A stretch of DNA of 64,000 bases from Corynespora cassiicola (taxonomy: Eukaryota > Ascomycota > Dothideomycetes > Pleosporales > Corynesporascaceae): assembly GCA_022059125.1 (NCBI GenBank), contig JAEUWY010000002.1, positions 558,001 to 622,000 of the forward strand, in the 5' to 3' direction. A program made the position numbers and the translations under genes. The notes beneath the pieces were generated by a model that was not told the origin of the DNA, did no database searches, and saw only the letters and a list, made by a program, of their open reading frames with translations. Below, in pieces: positions 26,029 through 36,308 of the stretch; position 1 is the first letter of the stretch; each line of letters starts with the position of its first letter.

Positions 26029-27646
26029 ATCGATGCCTTTCCGGCGGAGTTATTCCTGGAGGTCAGTCCCAAAAACAAAGGAATCACCATCACCATCAGC
26101 TTCCTAGAAACTCATTTTCCACAAGGTCGTTGCAAATCTACGTCGCCATGATCTTTCCCAGTTGATGCGAGTTTCAAAATGCTTCAGCGCAATTGTCGAA
26201 CCCCTATTGTGGTGCAAGATCGACCTTCATCCTAACAGCTGGCATGATACCTACAACTTCAAAGAGCTGGGAAAGCATGACGCTGCCCTGGAACTGCCAT
26301 ACGATGATGGAGACCCTGTGACTGGGGATGAGATGCGAGATCTACCGAAGAACAGTTTAGCGGGGCAACAATCTCACAAACTCATGGAGATCCTTTCGCC
26401 CAAGTTTAACTCGGACACGACGCGACGAGAAGCTTTGGCTAGTAGGATTCGCTGGCTTTGCATTCCCGTAAAAGTAAGCGGCATTTTCACCAGCGATGTA
26501 TACGTACCTGATCCCTGGAACTCACTTGCATCCCTCAAAAATCTGGAATATCTTAGCATCTCTGGTTACTGGACTAAGGAACGGCGTCCACATCCATTCC
26601 AGGAGCCACATCACACATTGAATAAACTGAGGACACTCAAATTGCGTGGTTACATTCCACCTGAGTTCGTCAGATTCTCATGCAAAAACTCGGCCACCAT
26701 TACAGAACTTCAACTTGCTGTGTTCGATGACCCAATCGGAACAGCCAATACTGTTTTTCGTTCAAATCCGCCTCCAACTCGCAAGAGATCTGCTTCTATT
26801 CCAGATTCCATCAGAAAATACAGTGAAAGTAGCGAAGAAGATGACGCAGCCGCCAATCTTGAAATTGGACTTGAGGAAGAGATAAATTCGGTAAACGATG
26901 AAACAGATGCATGCGACATTGATGAAGAACTTGAAAACGAACATGAGGAATCCGATGACCATCAAGATGATTGCGAAAAAAGGAGTCTAAAAGATGTCGA
27001 ATTCGAAGATCTTGAAAACTTTGACATGTATGAAGCCAACGCTCCTCGGCCCTTGGCATGCCTGACGCCTGAGATAATCACGGGGTTCACTTCTTTGACT
27101 TATCTTCATCTTTGCAAGTCTGCCGTAGGCGATTTGCAGCAAGGATTGATCTACCTATCTCTTCTTTCCGAGAAGTCAATTCTGAAAGAGTGGTGTGCAC
27201 TTCTTCGCGCAACAAGGAAGACGCTCGTAGAACTCGTTTTAGACCATCGACCTTTGGGCGAAGAAAATGCACCAGATGGTTCCACCAATGCTCAGTTCAT
27301 TCAGTATTATTGTCACAACAGGGGTTATCAGGATTTCGTCAAAACAGTTTTACCCGTACTTCTTGAAGATATGGAATGGCCCGCATTGAAGAAAATCCAA
27401 CTTTTCGGGTTTGAATGGGACGGGAGGAATGTGGGAGGGTGGTGGAACATCGCTGGGAAAGTAGAGACGGTTGCAAAAAAGTCTGTGCATGTAGATGAGC
27501 AGCTACAGAATCATTTCTCTGATGTCGAGGTGGCCAGTGCAATAGGTAGACGGATGCTTTTCTGGACGGAAGATGGCGAGATTCAACATGGGGGAGACGT
27601 ACTTGATTCCTGCAACAGCTTTGACTGGGACAGCGATGATTGCTAG
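26029..27646 (+). CDS. F-box/LRR-like protein lacking a visible start codon
   Basis: The main exon, 26126-27646, reads from VVANLRRHDLSQLMRVSKCF through LRR-like text (LASLKNLEYLSISGYW, LNKLRTLKLRGY, TSLTYLHL) to a stop at 27644-27646. A 64-bp intron (26062-26125, GTCAGT donor, CACAAG acceptor) joins it in frame to FPAELFLE at 26038-26061, so the two parts rebuild an F-box: FPAELFLEV plus VANLRRHDLSQLMRVS. An acidic low-complexity insert lies near residues 225-290. No in-frame ATG exists between this exon and the upstream TGA at 25,891. An ATG at 26,033 lies in a neighbouring frame. Either an upstream exon was missed or the start was lost by a small indel. F-box proteins link substrates to the SCF ubiquitin ligase; the target is unknown. 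Confidence 0.6.
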
Positions 27647-28104
27647 GCCTAAATTCGACTAAGAGTCTAGACAGTGCAAACAACGGTATTTGATCACCTC
27701 GATTCACTTTTAGTTTCTCGTCTTCTGTACAATAAAAATCTTGGTGTGCTCAACCAATCTTAGTTTTTTGAGTGACCGCTTCCCTCATGTGTTTCATTCC
27801 TACCGATGGGAAACATTGGAGCTGGTAACCACGTGTTACAGTACACCAGTATAAAATATGCACCTCCATCACCAAAAGATCCCGGTATCGAAAGCAGTCC
27901 TTCATCTCCAGCAGTGATTCCATCTCTAGCGCGCATTTTCCCTTGTCCCAACAAACACAGAACATCCTCAAGGCAGCATCCAAAGCATGCCCCAACAACC
28001 GAGGAAAACATCAAAATTAATATCAAGGCCGTCATTAATCTTCATAACTTTGTCCCCTATGCCAAAGCAACGACAACCGCCAAAATCTACTTGGATACGC
28101 AAAC
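27647..28104. other. Intergenic, presumed promoter of small secreted protein
   Basis: 458 bp between the F-box-like gene and the cysteine-rich gene on the same strand. Nothing coding supported. Confidence 0.5.
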
Positions 28105-28479
28105 ATGATACGCCCACTTCGCCACATCGTCCTCGGAACGCTCACTCTGATGCTTTTCACTTTTCAGGTTGAATCTGTACAGCTACTCGAAGTCCACCCA
28201 TTCAATTGTTCCACCTTCAACCCGGCGGATGTAGCAGATTCGATGGGCTTCATGGATGGCATCAAGTGTTGCAGTGCCTGCTCAATGTTCGCCGTTGGTT
28301 TAGTCAACCGAAAATGTGTCTCACCAAAGCGTGATGCGGATTCATGCAAGAGCTGGATGTGTACTGGTTCTGCCGTAAGCGCTTCAATGAAACTCTACAG
28401 CAGAGGTCACTTTGGGGGCTCGGAAACTGACAGTTGCAGTGCGATTCGGATACCCCTTGTCACAACTCTTGTTGACTAA
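28105..28479 (+). CDS. Small cysteine-rich secreted protein
   Basis: Uninterrupted frame of 124 residues from ATG at 28105. A hydrophobic signal segment (VLGTLTLMLFTFQVES) is followed by a mature part of about 100 residues with eight cysteines: one in FNCST, a CC pair in IKCCSAC plus the next Cys, then RKC, DSC, WMC and DSC. An even cysteine count in a small secreted protein suggests four disulfides. I do not recognise the family; no CFEM, hydrophobin or LysM pattern is seen. Apoplastic effector-like or antimicrobial proteins look like this, but function is not shown. An intron near the C-terminus cannot be excluded. It is convergent with the MFS gene, whose stop is about 100 bp away. Confidence 0.6.
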   Translation: MIRPLRHIVLGTLTLMLFTFQVESVQLLEVHPFNCSTFNPADVADSMGFMDGIKCCSACSMFAVGLVNRKCVSPKRDADSCKSWMCTGSAVSASMKLYSRGHFGGSETDSCSAIRIPLVTTLVD

Positions 28480-28582
28480 CGCGTCATCATCTATATTGAG
28501 CATCGATCAGCCACAGTGACCAGATATCCGTAAAGGTTTTTCATTTTATATACTCGTATGCACCAACTTGGCCTACACGGTT

Positions 28583-30127
28583 TCATAGCTTGACGGCAAA
28601 CCTCTCTCGGATCCGCTCACCGAACATATAAAACAATATCGGAGCCGGTGCTAGGACCAGCGCCACAAACCCAAACATGCTGATCCCCCATCCGTACCCA
28701 ATGGCCTCGAATAACCCCGGAGCAAACAGTGGTATCACTCCACCAACCAGACTGCGAAACACAGTACCTGCCGCGATCGCGCTCGCCGCATACGCCTCGA
28801 AGGAATCGATGTAATAATTCTGGGTACAATTCAGGATCATGACCTGTCCAATGCCGTAAAAGAACGTGCTGGCAATGGAAACAAGCCAGTGCGCCTTCTT
28901 CTCGACCGCCCATGCAAACCAAAATAGCGACGCTGGCATGAACACGGCACCAATATTGGCTAATGGCAGTCGGAACTCAGGGCGAACAATATTGTTGTGG
29001 CGGGATGTGAGCTTCTTGTACACGTCGTCGATGCGAGGCACGAGGAACCAGACAGCAAAGAGGAAGCCGGACCCGGGGCCAAGGTACAGTAGGCCGACCT
29101 GCTCTGTGCTGAAGCCAAAGGTGCCGGAGTATATCTCTTGCATGTTCGTGTAGATGCTGTATGTTGTTCCGAAGATCAGGGCCTGATAGACGGACATGAT
29201 GGCCACGATGGGCTGGGCAAAGATCTTCGGAGGCCTCTTCAATGAATGCGCGATTTTTCTTGTCAGTGGTCTTTCGTCTTCCCCTTCAAATCGATACTTT
29301 GTTCCATCTGCATTGGCTGAGTCGTGCTCGTATGCCTCCTTGCGTATCTTCAAAATCGCTGGTGCGTAGGTTTCACGCAAGAAGAAGTAGCCCGCAAGCG
29401 TGTTGATTGCACAAACCATCGTCATGATCCAGAATATCCATCGCCAGCCGAGCCGCTGCACGATGATGCCTCCGAACAATGGCCCTATCGTGGGCCCGAG
29501 TAAGGGCCCGAGAAGATACCATCCAAAGACGCCAGCTCTCTCGCTAGGTATAAACATGTCACTTATTGTGCCTCCACCATTTGCGATCCCGACACTCCCA
29601 AAGAAGCCCGCCACGCTGCGAACAGCAATGAGGAACGCGATGTTCGGCGCAAGCGCAGTAGGTATTTGCAGAATTGTGAAGCAGGAAAAGCATATCAGAT
29701 ATAGCCTCCTTCGACCGAACGTCTCGGATAGGGGAGCGAGTATGAGTGGGCCGATGCCCAGCATGACGACGAATCCGGTGGTAGTCCCGATAACGGTCGT
29801 GGTGGACGTGTTAAGATCTTCAGCGATTTGGGCTATGCCAGGGGTGAACATGCTGCTAGCCAGGGGGCTGAGAACTTGATGGAATACCTGTTAGCTCCTG
29901 ACGCGCTTTTGAATCTGTAGAAGCTCACTCGACATGGTAGCTATCACAGCTACATTCGCAAGCTTGCTCTTCCTTGACCATGCTCTTGGGTTCTCCCGAT
30001 CGTCTTCCCCCAAGTAGAGCATCTGAACTTTGTAAGCCCTTGTATCCACGTCAGCTACCACTTCGCCATACCTGTCGGTCATCCTCGTCATCGCTCCAGG
30101 GTTGCGCCAACAAGGGCGTTTGTTCAT
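28583..30127 (-). CDS. MFS multidrug-type exporter (DHA1-like)
   Basis: Two exons, 30127-29929 and 29874-28583, give 496 residues in frame (GTGAGC donor, ATCAAG acceptor). The cytosolic N-terminus ends in ENPRAWSRKSK, then helix 1 leads to SILSPLASSMFTPGI, a hallmark of fungal DHA1 exporters. Motif A is seen as APLSETFGRRRLY, and the proton-antiporter motif C as GPLLGPTIGPLFGG. A central cytosolic loop (KIRKEAYEHDSANADG...) separates the two six-helix halves. It probably exports small toxic compounds by proton antiport at the plasma membrane. Four ATGs at 30127, 30091, 30082 and later are possible starts; the first is taken. It is tail-to-tail with the cysteine-rich protein. No biosynthetic genes adjoin it. 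Confidence 0.88.
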
Positions 30128-30819
30128 TGTGCGGCATGATAACGGTATTGATGAACTACGACTCTGAGGTTTCGGAAGCAAGTGAAGGGATCGCGACACA
30201 ATGGCCGCGTGAATTTGTTGCTGTCGTCATGGCGGTTGGTGAGGACTAACTTTCCGCTATGACTGTGCTTCCGAAGTCCATGACGATGTCATCGATCGTC
30301 GTCCGATGCGAGATCTGAGGTTGGCGCACCAGTGATCCGTGCGCGATTCTTCAAAATTGTCCAATGAGAGACATTCACACGTGGTACTGCATCTGTGCTA
30401 GCCTCCTCCATGGGACCCAACCCCAGCCGTAGCTAAAGAGGCCTTCGTCGCTTTTGTCTCGCTACACATTTACATCTTGTGTATCCTGTTGAGAAACTTG
30501 CGTCTGAGGCGAACAATATAAGAAGAACCAGCAAACCCGTAAACTAGCTTTCACACCTGTCGTCAGATCTATATGCAGACCGGGCTTATCGAGATGGTTT
30601 TGAAAGCAGACATTTAAATTTCTAAAAATAAGCAGGTAAGCATCACGATGTTCCTTATAATCCACACAAGTTCAGGTCTGCCAACACACAGTCGATGTGA
30701 TAGTCCAGTGCAAAGATATTGTGATTGATTTCCACCAACACCTCGATGATGCAATCGGGGACCTGCTTACATAAAATTCGTTTCAAATCTGTAGCCTTCT
30801 TCATGAAGGTCCCCGATGC
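30128..30819. other. Intergenic
   Basis: Promoter side of the MFS gene and 3' flank of the aldolase relic. No coding pattern seen. Confidence 0.5.
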
Positions 30820-31873
30820 TTATTCACGAGACGTGTGGCCCACATTGACAAGGCCTTGAGAAATGCTAGTCCTGGCCTTCTTTAACGAATCATCAATGAG
30901 CCTCGTTATACCCCAAACATCAAACTGTACTGCAATAGCGCGAAAGCCTTGATGAACCGGTTTAGCCACTAGATCTAGACTCAATGCGACACTAACGATA
31001 TTTAGCTATATGTTCTAGTCACCGTCCAGTTCGCAGGCAACTCTTACCCATAGATTGGCAGGTCGTTCTTTAGCGCTGCAGCAGTGAATTTTTCGACCGC
31101 AGCCAAAAATTTAGGATGTGGTTCTCCAGTCTGGTAAGTGCTGATATCGAAGCCTGCATCAATCATATAGTCACCAGGATCAAACATGAGAGCCGCAACT
31201 CCGGGAACAGACGCGATCTCTTCCGCATTCTCCACTCCCTTAACTGACTCGATTTGAGGAATGACTCAAATATGGTTGTTTGACGTGGTGATGTTATAAG
31301 GATCTTTAGGGTAGAGAGAGGCATCGGTAACTCCTGGTGTGAACGTCCATGGGGAGAATGAACGATGTCCCACGGGCGCTGATCAAGGTTAGATTGTTCC
31401 AAGACAGGATCGCATTTTCTTGTATAAAGGCGCAAGAAACTGAACGAGCTTGCAGCTTACGGTAATAGATCTCTTTGATGAAGTCTTTTACTTCCTGCGC
31501 GCTCTCGACATGTGGAATGATTAATCCTGCTGCACCAGCATCGAGAGCCGTTACAAGGCTCACCTCGTCGTGCTTTGGTACGCGGACTATGGTCATGGAT
31601 CGTCCTTCAGAATGATGAATGGCATGAATAGCACTTTGAAGTTAGCAATGTCACTGAATATTCATTATTAAGGGCATTATCTTACTCATGCAGCTGCAAG
31701 CGGTCAAACATGCCATGTTCCACATCGATCCAGATGAAATCAGGCTTCGTTGATGCAATAGTTTTTGTGACGAATGTACTTGGAATTCCATGAGCAACAC
31801 CCAAAAGTGTCTTACTTGAATCCTCTTGGGCATCTTTCAAAGCGCGGCGCAGGTTGGCCGGATATGTCAACAT
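30820..31873 (-). pseudogene. HpcH/HpaI-type aldolase with premature stop
   Basis: Exons 31873-31686, 31633-31461, 31378-31048 and 30991-30820 splice cleanly into 287 sense codons plus stop. Family features are MLTYPANLRRAL, then GIPSTFVTKTIA, DFIWIDVEHGMFD (metal/acid region), IVRVPKHD, ALDAGAAGLIIPHVES, IPQIESVKGVENAEEI, LMFDPGDY and a last exon with GFRAIAVQFDVWG. Such class II aldolases cleave 2-oxo-3-deoxy or 4-hydroxy-2-oxo acids to pyruvate and an aldehyde. A TGA at 31266-31268 interrupts exon 3 just before VIPQIES. It is in frame with conserved text on both sides, and no splice removes it. It is not followed by the CTA context of known fungal readthrough. A nonsense mutation is the simplest reading; a base-call error is possible. 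Confidence 0.75.
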
Positions 31874-32935
31874 AGCAGCTCGGTATGGTGCAACTGTATG
31901 TAGTTCTGGCTGATCGCTGAAAGGTATGAACTCGGCATGATTGTAAAAAGACAAAATAAACCGTTTTCTCTTATATTGACAAAATATTGAGATTTTCAAT
32001 GATTGAAGGTTTTAAAGATAGGTTGAGGAACTATCCCATACTTAGGTCACGGCCCTCTCCTTTTATATGAAATCCTAGGACAATTCGGCAGAGCAATCTT
32101 CACACCTCGCAGTCCGCGGGTACCGGAAAATATTCCAAGAGGAAAATTCGTTTATATCTATTGTGACTGATTTTTACAGAAATTGCACAACAGTTATCTG
32201 GAGAAGCTAGAAAGAGGGCACCCCAAACATGCGTTAGTCAGCACTTAACTCTAGTGCAAATTGTAGTGCAAAACCTTCTTTTATACTTCCTGAGCCATTG
32301 TGGTTAGTCTTTGTCATTTTCTAGTTTTTGATTACCTTGGATAAAAGCTCAGGGCCAAAGGGAGTATTCTCGAAGTCCATGGTTACACCTTGGCGGCGTT
32401 AAAACGTCACACTCACTTGTGGGATGCGCACCCTCCGATTAGTTCCAGTGCAGGCGAGTAAATCTTCCATTCGGTCCTATAACTAATAATCCCCGTCGTA
32501 ATTTCTTTTCTCATTCATCAAGGTCCGAAAATGGACGAATGAGCCCGGACCAAGAGAGTTTGTTTTAACGCCCGGAATAATTCCGCATGCGCGGATCAAT
32601 ACATGAATTTGTCAGATTCTCCAATTGCATCCGTTTCTATACCTAAAAAACATTAATTTTACAGCATTCCTGTTATAATAACAACATAAAGGAAGCGGCT
32701 CGTTAAAGAGTAGTGAAATAAATTAGCGAATACATTACAGCGATATTCTAAACATCTGTTATTGTATCAACTAACAATTCTTAAATTCTGATTTAGAATA
32801 TTAACTCAAGTTTGTAAGCTTTCTATCATATGCCCGCGAGTTATTTACATTGTAAATTATAAATTATTTAAGTAACAACATAAACGATAAAAAGATTTGC
32901 CAAGTAAACCAAAAAAAAAAGCCACGATAAAAGTG
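31874..32935. other. AT-rich intergenic region with a CGG-N7-CCG palindrome
   Basis: Very AT-rich towards 32,640-32,930. No coding signal. It holds one perfect inverted repeat described separately. Confidence 0.55.
32573..32585. promoter_or_regulatory. Palindromic CGG-N7-CCG, candidate Zn2Cys6 site
   Basis: The sequence CGGAATAATTCCG is a perfect palindrome with CGG half-sites facing across seven bases. Fungal Zn(II)2Cys6 regulators bind paired CGG triplets with family-specific spacing. It lies 700 bp upstream of the aldolase relic. One occurrence only, so chance is quite possible. Confidence 0.25.
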
Positions 32936-33742
32936 TTAGACAGCTTTCGGGTTAGGCCTCCACATCATTATGTCCCACCCACCCAAGCCGTCATTGCCTT
33001 CCATCCCCGGTTTCCATCTCCACACGCCAATTTTCTCAAAACCCAGTTTTTTGTATAGTTTTGACCCTGTTGGAGTAGCAGATAATTCGATGGGAAGGCC
33101 CTCCTCCCTTGCCTTTCTCATACCCCACTCTACCAATTTTCGTGCGATGCCGCGTCCCTGATGTTTCGGATGCACTGCAATATCCATAATACCATATGCA
33201 GGGGCTTCTTTATCATGAGATATAAAGTAATAATTGGATGAAGGTGAGCGGCAGGTACGCGCCATGGTCGCTGCGTTGGATGCAGAGACAAGCGGGTCGA
33301 AAACATCGGAAATGTAAGACATGATTTCAGAATCGAGAATTAAAGATTTCGTCCCTAAATTAGGTCAAAACTTATATCCTATTGTGAATAACTGTTTATT
33401 GTATAAATCAGTTGATAACTTACTTGAAAGAAACGACGTTTCCTTTGGTTGAACTTCCTCTTCCTCTTGATTGTCCCCATCTCGGTACCAGATACAGAAT
33501 CCTGATATTTCCTCTTCCCCGTTCCACCCTTCATCTCCCTCCTCAACTAGCGAGACGATCACTGTCGCAGTTTTGTCTTTGAGTCCATGGCGAACGATAC
33601 TTTCCTTCGTTTTCAAATATCGCTCTGGGTATGATTTGCGGTTAGGAAACATGAAAGCGTCCTGCTCATCATCGATGTAGGCGGCTGCGGCCACCTCAGC
33701 TGCCCGAGGTATATCGGACTCTGTTATTTCGCGAATAATCAT
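32936..33742 (-). CDS. GNAT-family N-acetyltransferase
   Basis: Two exons, 33742-33424 and 33354-32936, join in frame to 245 residues (GTAAGT donor, AATTTAG acceptor, 69-bp intron). The ATG at 33742 opens MIIREITESDIPRAAEVA, the usual GNAT beginning. The acetyl-CoA site is MDIAVHPKHQGRGIARKLVEWG with the Q-G-R-G-I-A loop, and the C-terminal beta-6/7 region is GSKLYKKLGFEKIG. The middle has FCIWYRDG. It belongs to the fungal GNAT group with tryptophan-rich C-termini (RWKPGMEG). It is unrelated in detail to the GNAT at 20211-20921. The substrate is unknown. Confidence 0.88.
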
Positions 33743-34573
33743 AAGAAATTTTGAGCCAAAAAATTACTCTTTCGAAAGGAGGTATCGTCTAATCGGCATT
33801 CTTTTTAGGTTATTTATGCAGTCCTGAATATGAGTCATTTCTTGGCATATTATGGAAATGACGCCAGTTAAAACGCTAACTGTATTGAAGCCACCACAGA
33901 CAAGGCGCAGAGATTTTCATCTAGTCTATAATGTTCTCCACATTGGTAATGTATTTAATCTCTAATTGGAGAGTTTTGATACTCGTAATTTTCACTCTAC
34001 AGATAGCTATAGCTAAGTCGCTAAAATTATGATGACTAGTTATGCAGCCTTTTATATAAGTTTAAATACCTACGGTGCTGTACTAGCAGCTACTTAATAA
34101 AATTTTAGCTTTAGTATTTATAGATCTAATTCAAAAATGCTGCGATGTGCTAGTGCTTCCTAGGCATTTAAGTAGAAATTTTTGCTATTTATTTTTGAGA
34201 AATAAACCAAATTTAGAGGGCTCACCTATTTTGTTTAACTTTTTTTATACAAGGGCTGTATATTGTATTTAATACTTATGTTTATAGATATTATGCCGCT
34301 GGTGCCGAGGCTGTTTGCATGACCTGCTTGGACAGGTACTTCATTCCATGATCTTTACTCGTTTACCAAAGCCCTTTGTAAATCCTGATTGAGAAGGTAT
34401 GCCTTTTTCATCATCTATTAAAGCCCCGAGTAATAATACATAGATTGAAAGTACATCCTGTTGATTATGTTCCTAATGAGAAGTCAAGAAGAGGCATATT
34501 TATCAAGTCGCCCTTTTCATACGGACCATATACATCTACATGCGTTTATGTATCAGCTAGAACCGTATCTTGA
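33743..34573. other. AT-rich intergenic region
   Basis: Dense in TA and TAA/TTA words with stops in all frames (33,950-34,300 especially). Composition would fit mutated, RIP-like DNA, but no parent repeat can be recognised. Confidence 0.5.
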
Positions 34574-36308
34574 TTATAAATTAGCGACTTTATGTACTTC
34601 CGAAAGTAGAGAATACATACTCATTTTCTTGGTGGTCTCCACAGCATCGCAGGGTCCAGGATAACCATTATAAGGGCATCCTCGCTTTCTGGCAGGATGC
34701 TCTAGGCCAGAATGAACAAAGATATTAGGTGTTGCATATTGCAAAAAGTCTTCGTGCCAGTTCTGCTTTAATCGTTCAACAGCTTTTGAGGCGTTTTTGG
34801 TGATGTGCTCGTAGCTTATATAAGTTGCTAGTATTGCAGAAACCATGGGAGCGGCTAGACTTGTTCCACTAGTGATCATATAGTCATTTTTATGCTCAGA
34901 GTCAGCAATTGTAATTTTGTGGCCAGGTGCGTAGAGGTCGACGTCCTTGCCGTAATCAGAGAACTGGGTTTTGTGATAGTCGTGGGCGATTGCTCCGACA
35001 CAAATCACATTCTTGAAGCTAGATGGAACATCAGTATCCCAAGTGACGTGATAAGAAGGAAGGTTCCAGGCTTGACTTACATACATGGTTTGAGTACTCT
35101 TTCATTACCATCATTTCCGGCACCGGCGACAACTACAAGGCCCGCTTCAAAAGATTTCTGTATTGCTGACTCAAATTCCTTTTCTGGTGCGGTTGTCTGG
35201 AGAGATATGCTAATCAAGGCTCCTTTGTACCCATAAGGCTAAGCATGTTAGTTGATCATCCAGAATAGAGAGGTAAGTTGTGATACATTGTCTCTTTGGA
35301 ACTTTTTGCGGTCGTCTATGATGTCGTTAAAAGCTGCACTAGAAAGTTAGCGATTAGATTGATACCATAACGTCTGTCATACCTTCAACCCATCAAGCGG
35401 TACTAGAGCCATTCCCGACAACCTTTACACCTACAACTGTCGCCCATGGTGCATTGGTAGCGACAAGTCCGGCAACCTAATTTCCGTTAGTAAATATAAA
35501 TTTTAGAGGACTAAATCGTTCCTACCCCAGTTCCATGAGTTGCCTCTGCATTCTACTTGTGTTAGCTTATACTACTTAATGTGCAATCGCACTCAATACA
35601 CCTACTACAAGATCGTTTGTGTAGCGCTTGCCATCTCTGAGGTATCGGAACTTTCCAAAAAATCGGTACTTTCCATGGGAGTGGAAGACCTCATGTTCTT
35701 CATTGAATCCCCCATCCATGACGTAGACATCCGCCCCTTTCCCGGCTTCCCATAATATTTGCTATTTCACTTAGTCAGCAACAAGCCTTCCTATAATTTC
35801 CATACGGACATACAGCTTCGTAATCATCTAGCTCCAAATGGTCCATTGTGTTCCAGTTGTTTAGATATGCCGTAGACCAATGATGTTTGCCCCCGAGGAC
35901 TGGCCATCTCTTCTGTAATGTTTCATCCTCCGGGGCATCAAAAGAAGGCTCAAACCTAAGATTAGGAGGAGCCATAGAACTAAGATCCCTGCTATGCGAG
36001 ACTTGAATAACACCAGGGTCGTAGCGAATGATCTTGTGCATGGTCTTCTCGTCGATTGTCACACTGTACATATCCAAGTGAGGCATGAAGCAGAACTTTT
36101 CAGCTTTACTAGAGACATCGCATCCGACAAAACCATAATGCTCTTCTAGAGTGTAGCCAGGCTTGAAATGCACAATGTATTCGTCCTTTAGTAGCGGCCC
36201 ACTCTCGGAGCTCTCGTTGTGATACGGGCATGGAGCTGACCGCTTCAAACTCGGCAACGCATTACTGAGCAATCCGCCGAGGGCAAGGAGAAGAAGGAGG
36301 ATCATCAT
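34574..36308 (-). CDS. Secreted subtilisin-like serine protease (S8) with an in-frame TGA
   Basis: Seven short exons: 36308-35814, 35761-35609, 35552-35526, 35476-35383, 35333-35287, 35238-35109 and 35070-34574 (480 codons plus stop). Signal peptide MMILLLLLALGG, then an I9 propeptide (DEYIVHFKPGYTLEEHY). The catalytic triad is present: Asp in VYVMDGGF, His in ATHGTGVAGL split across exons 3 and 4, and Ser in GTSLAAPMV. The oxyanion Asn is in GAGND. Exon 4 reads NGSSTA then TGA at 35393-35395 then WVE, where a coding residue, plausibly Trp, is expected. An alternative GTACCG donor upstream of the TGA, with the same TGCAG acceptor, also keeps frame and skips it, at the cost of about eight residues. 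The gene is therefore either a recent pseudogene or spliced differently. Confidence 0.75.

Noticed and set aside
31266..31268. Programmed TGA readthrough (as used for fungal peroxisomal isoforms)
   Set aside because: The known context is TGA CTA near a C-terminus; here TGA is followed by GTC and lies in mid-protein.
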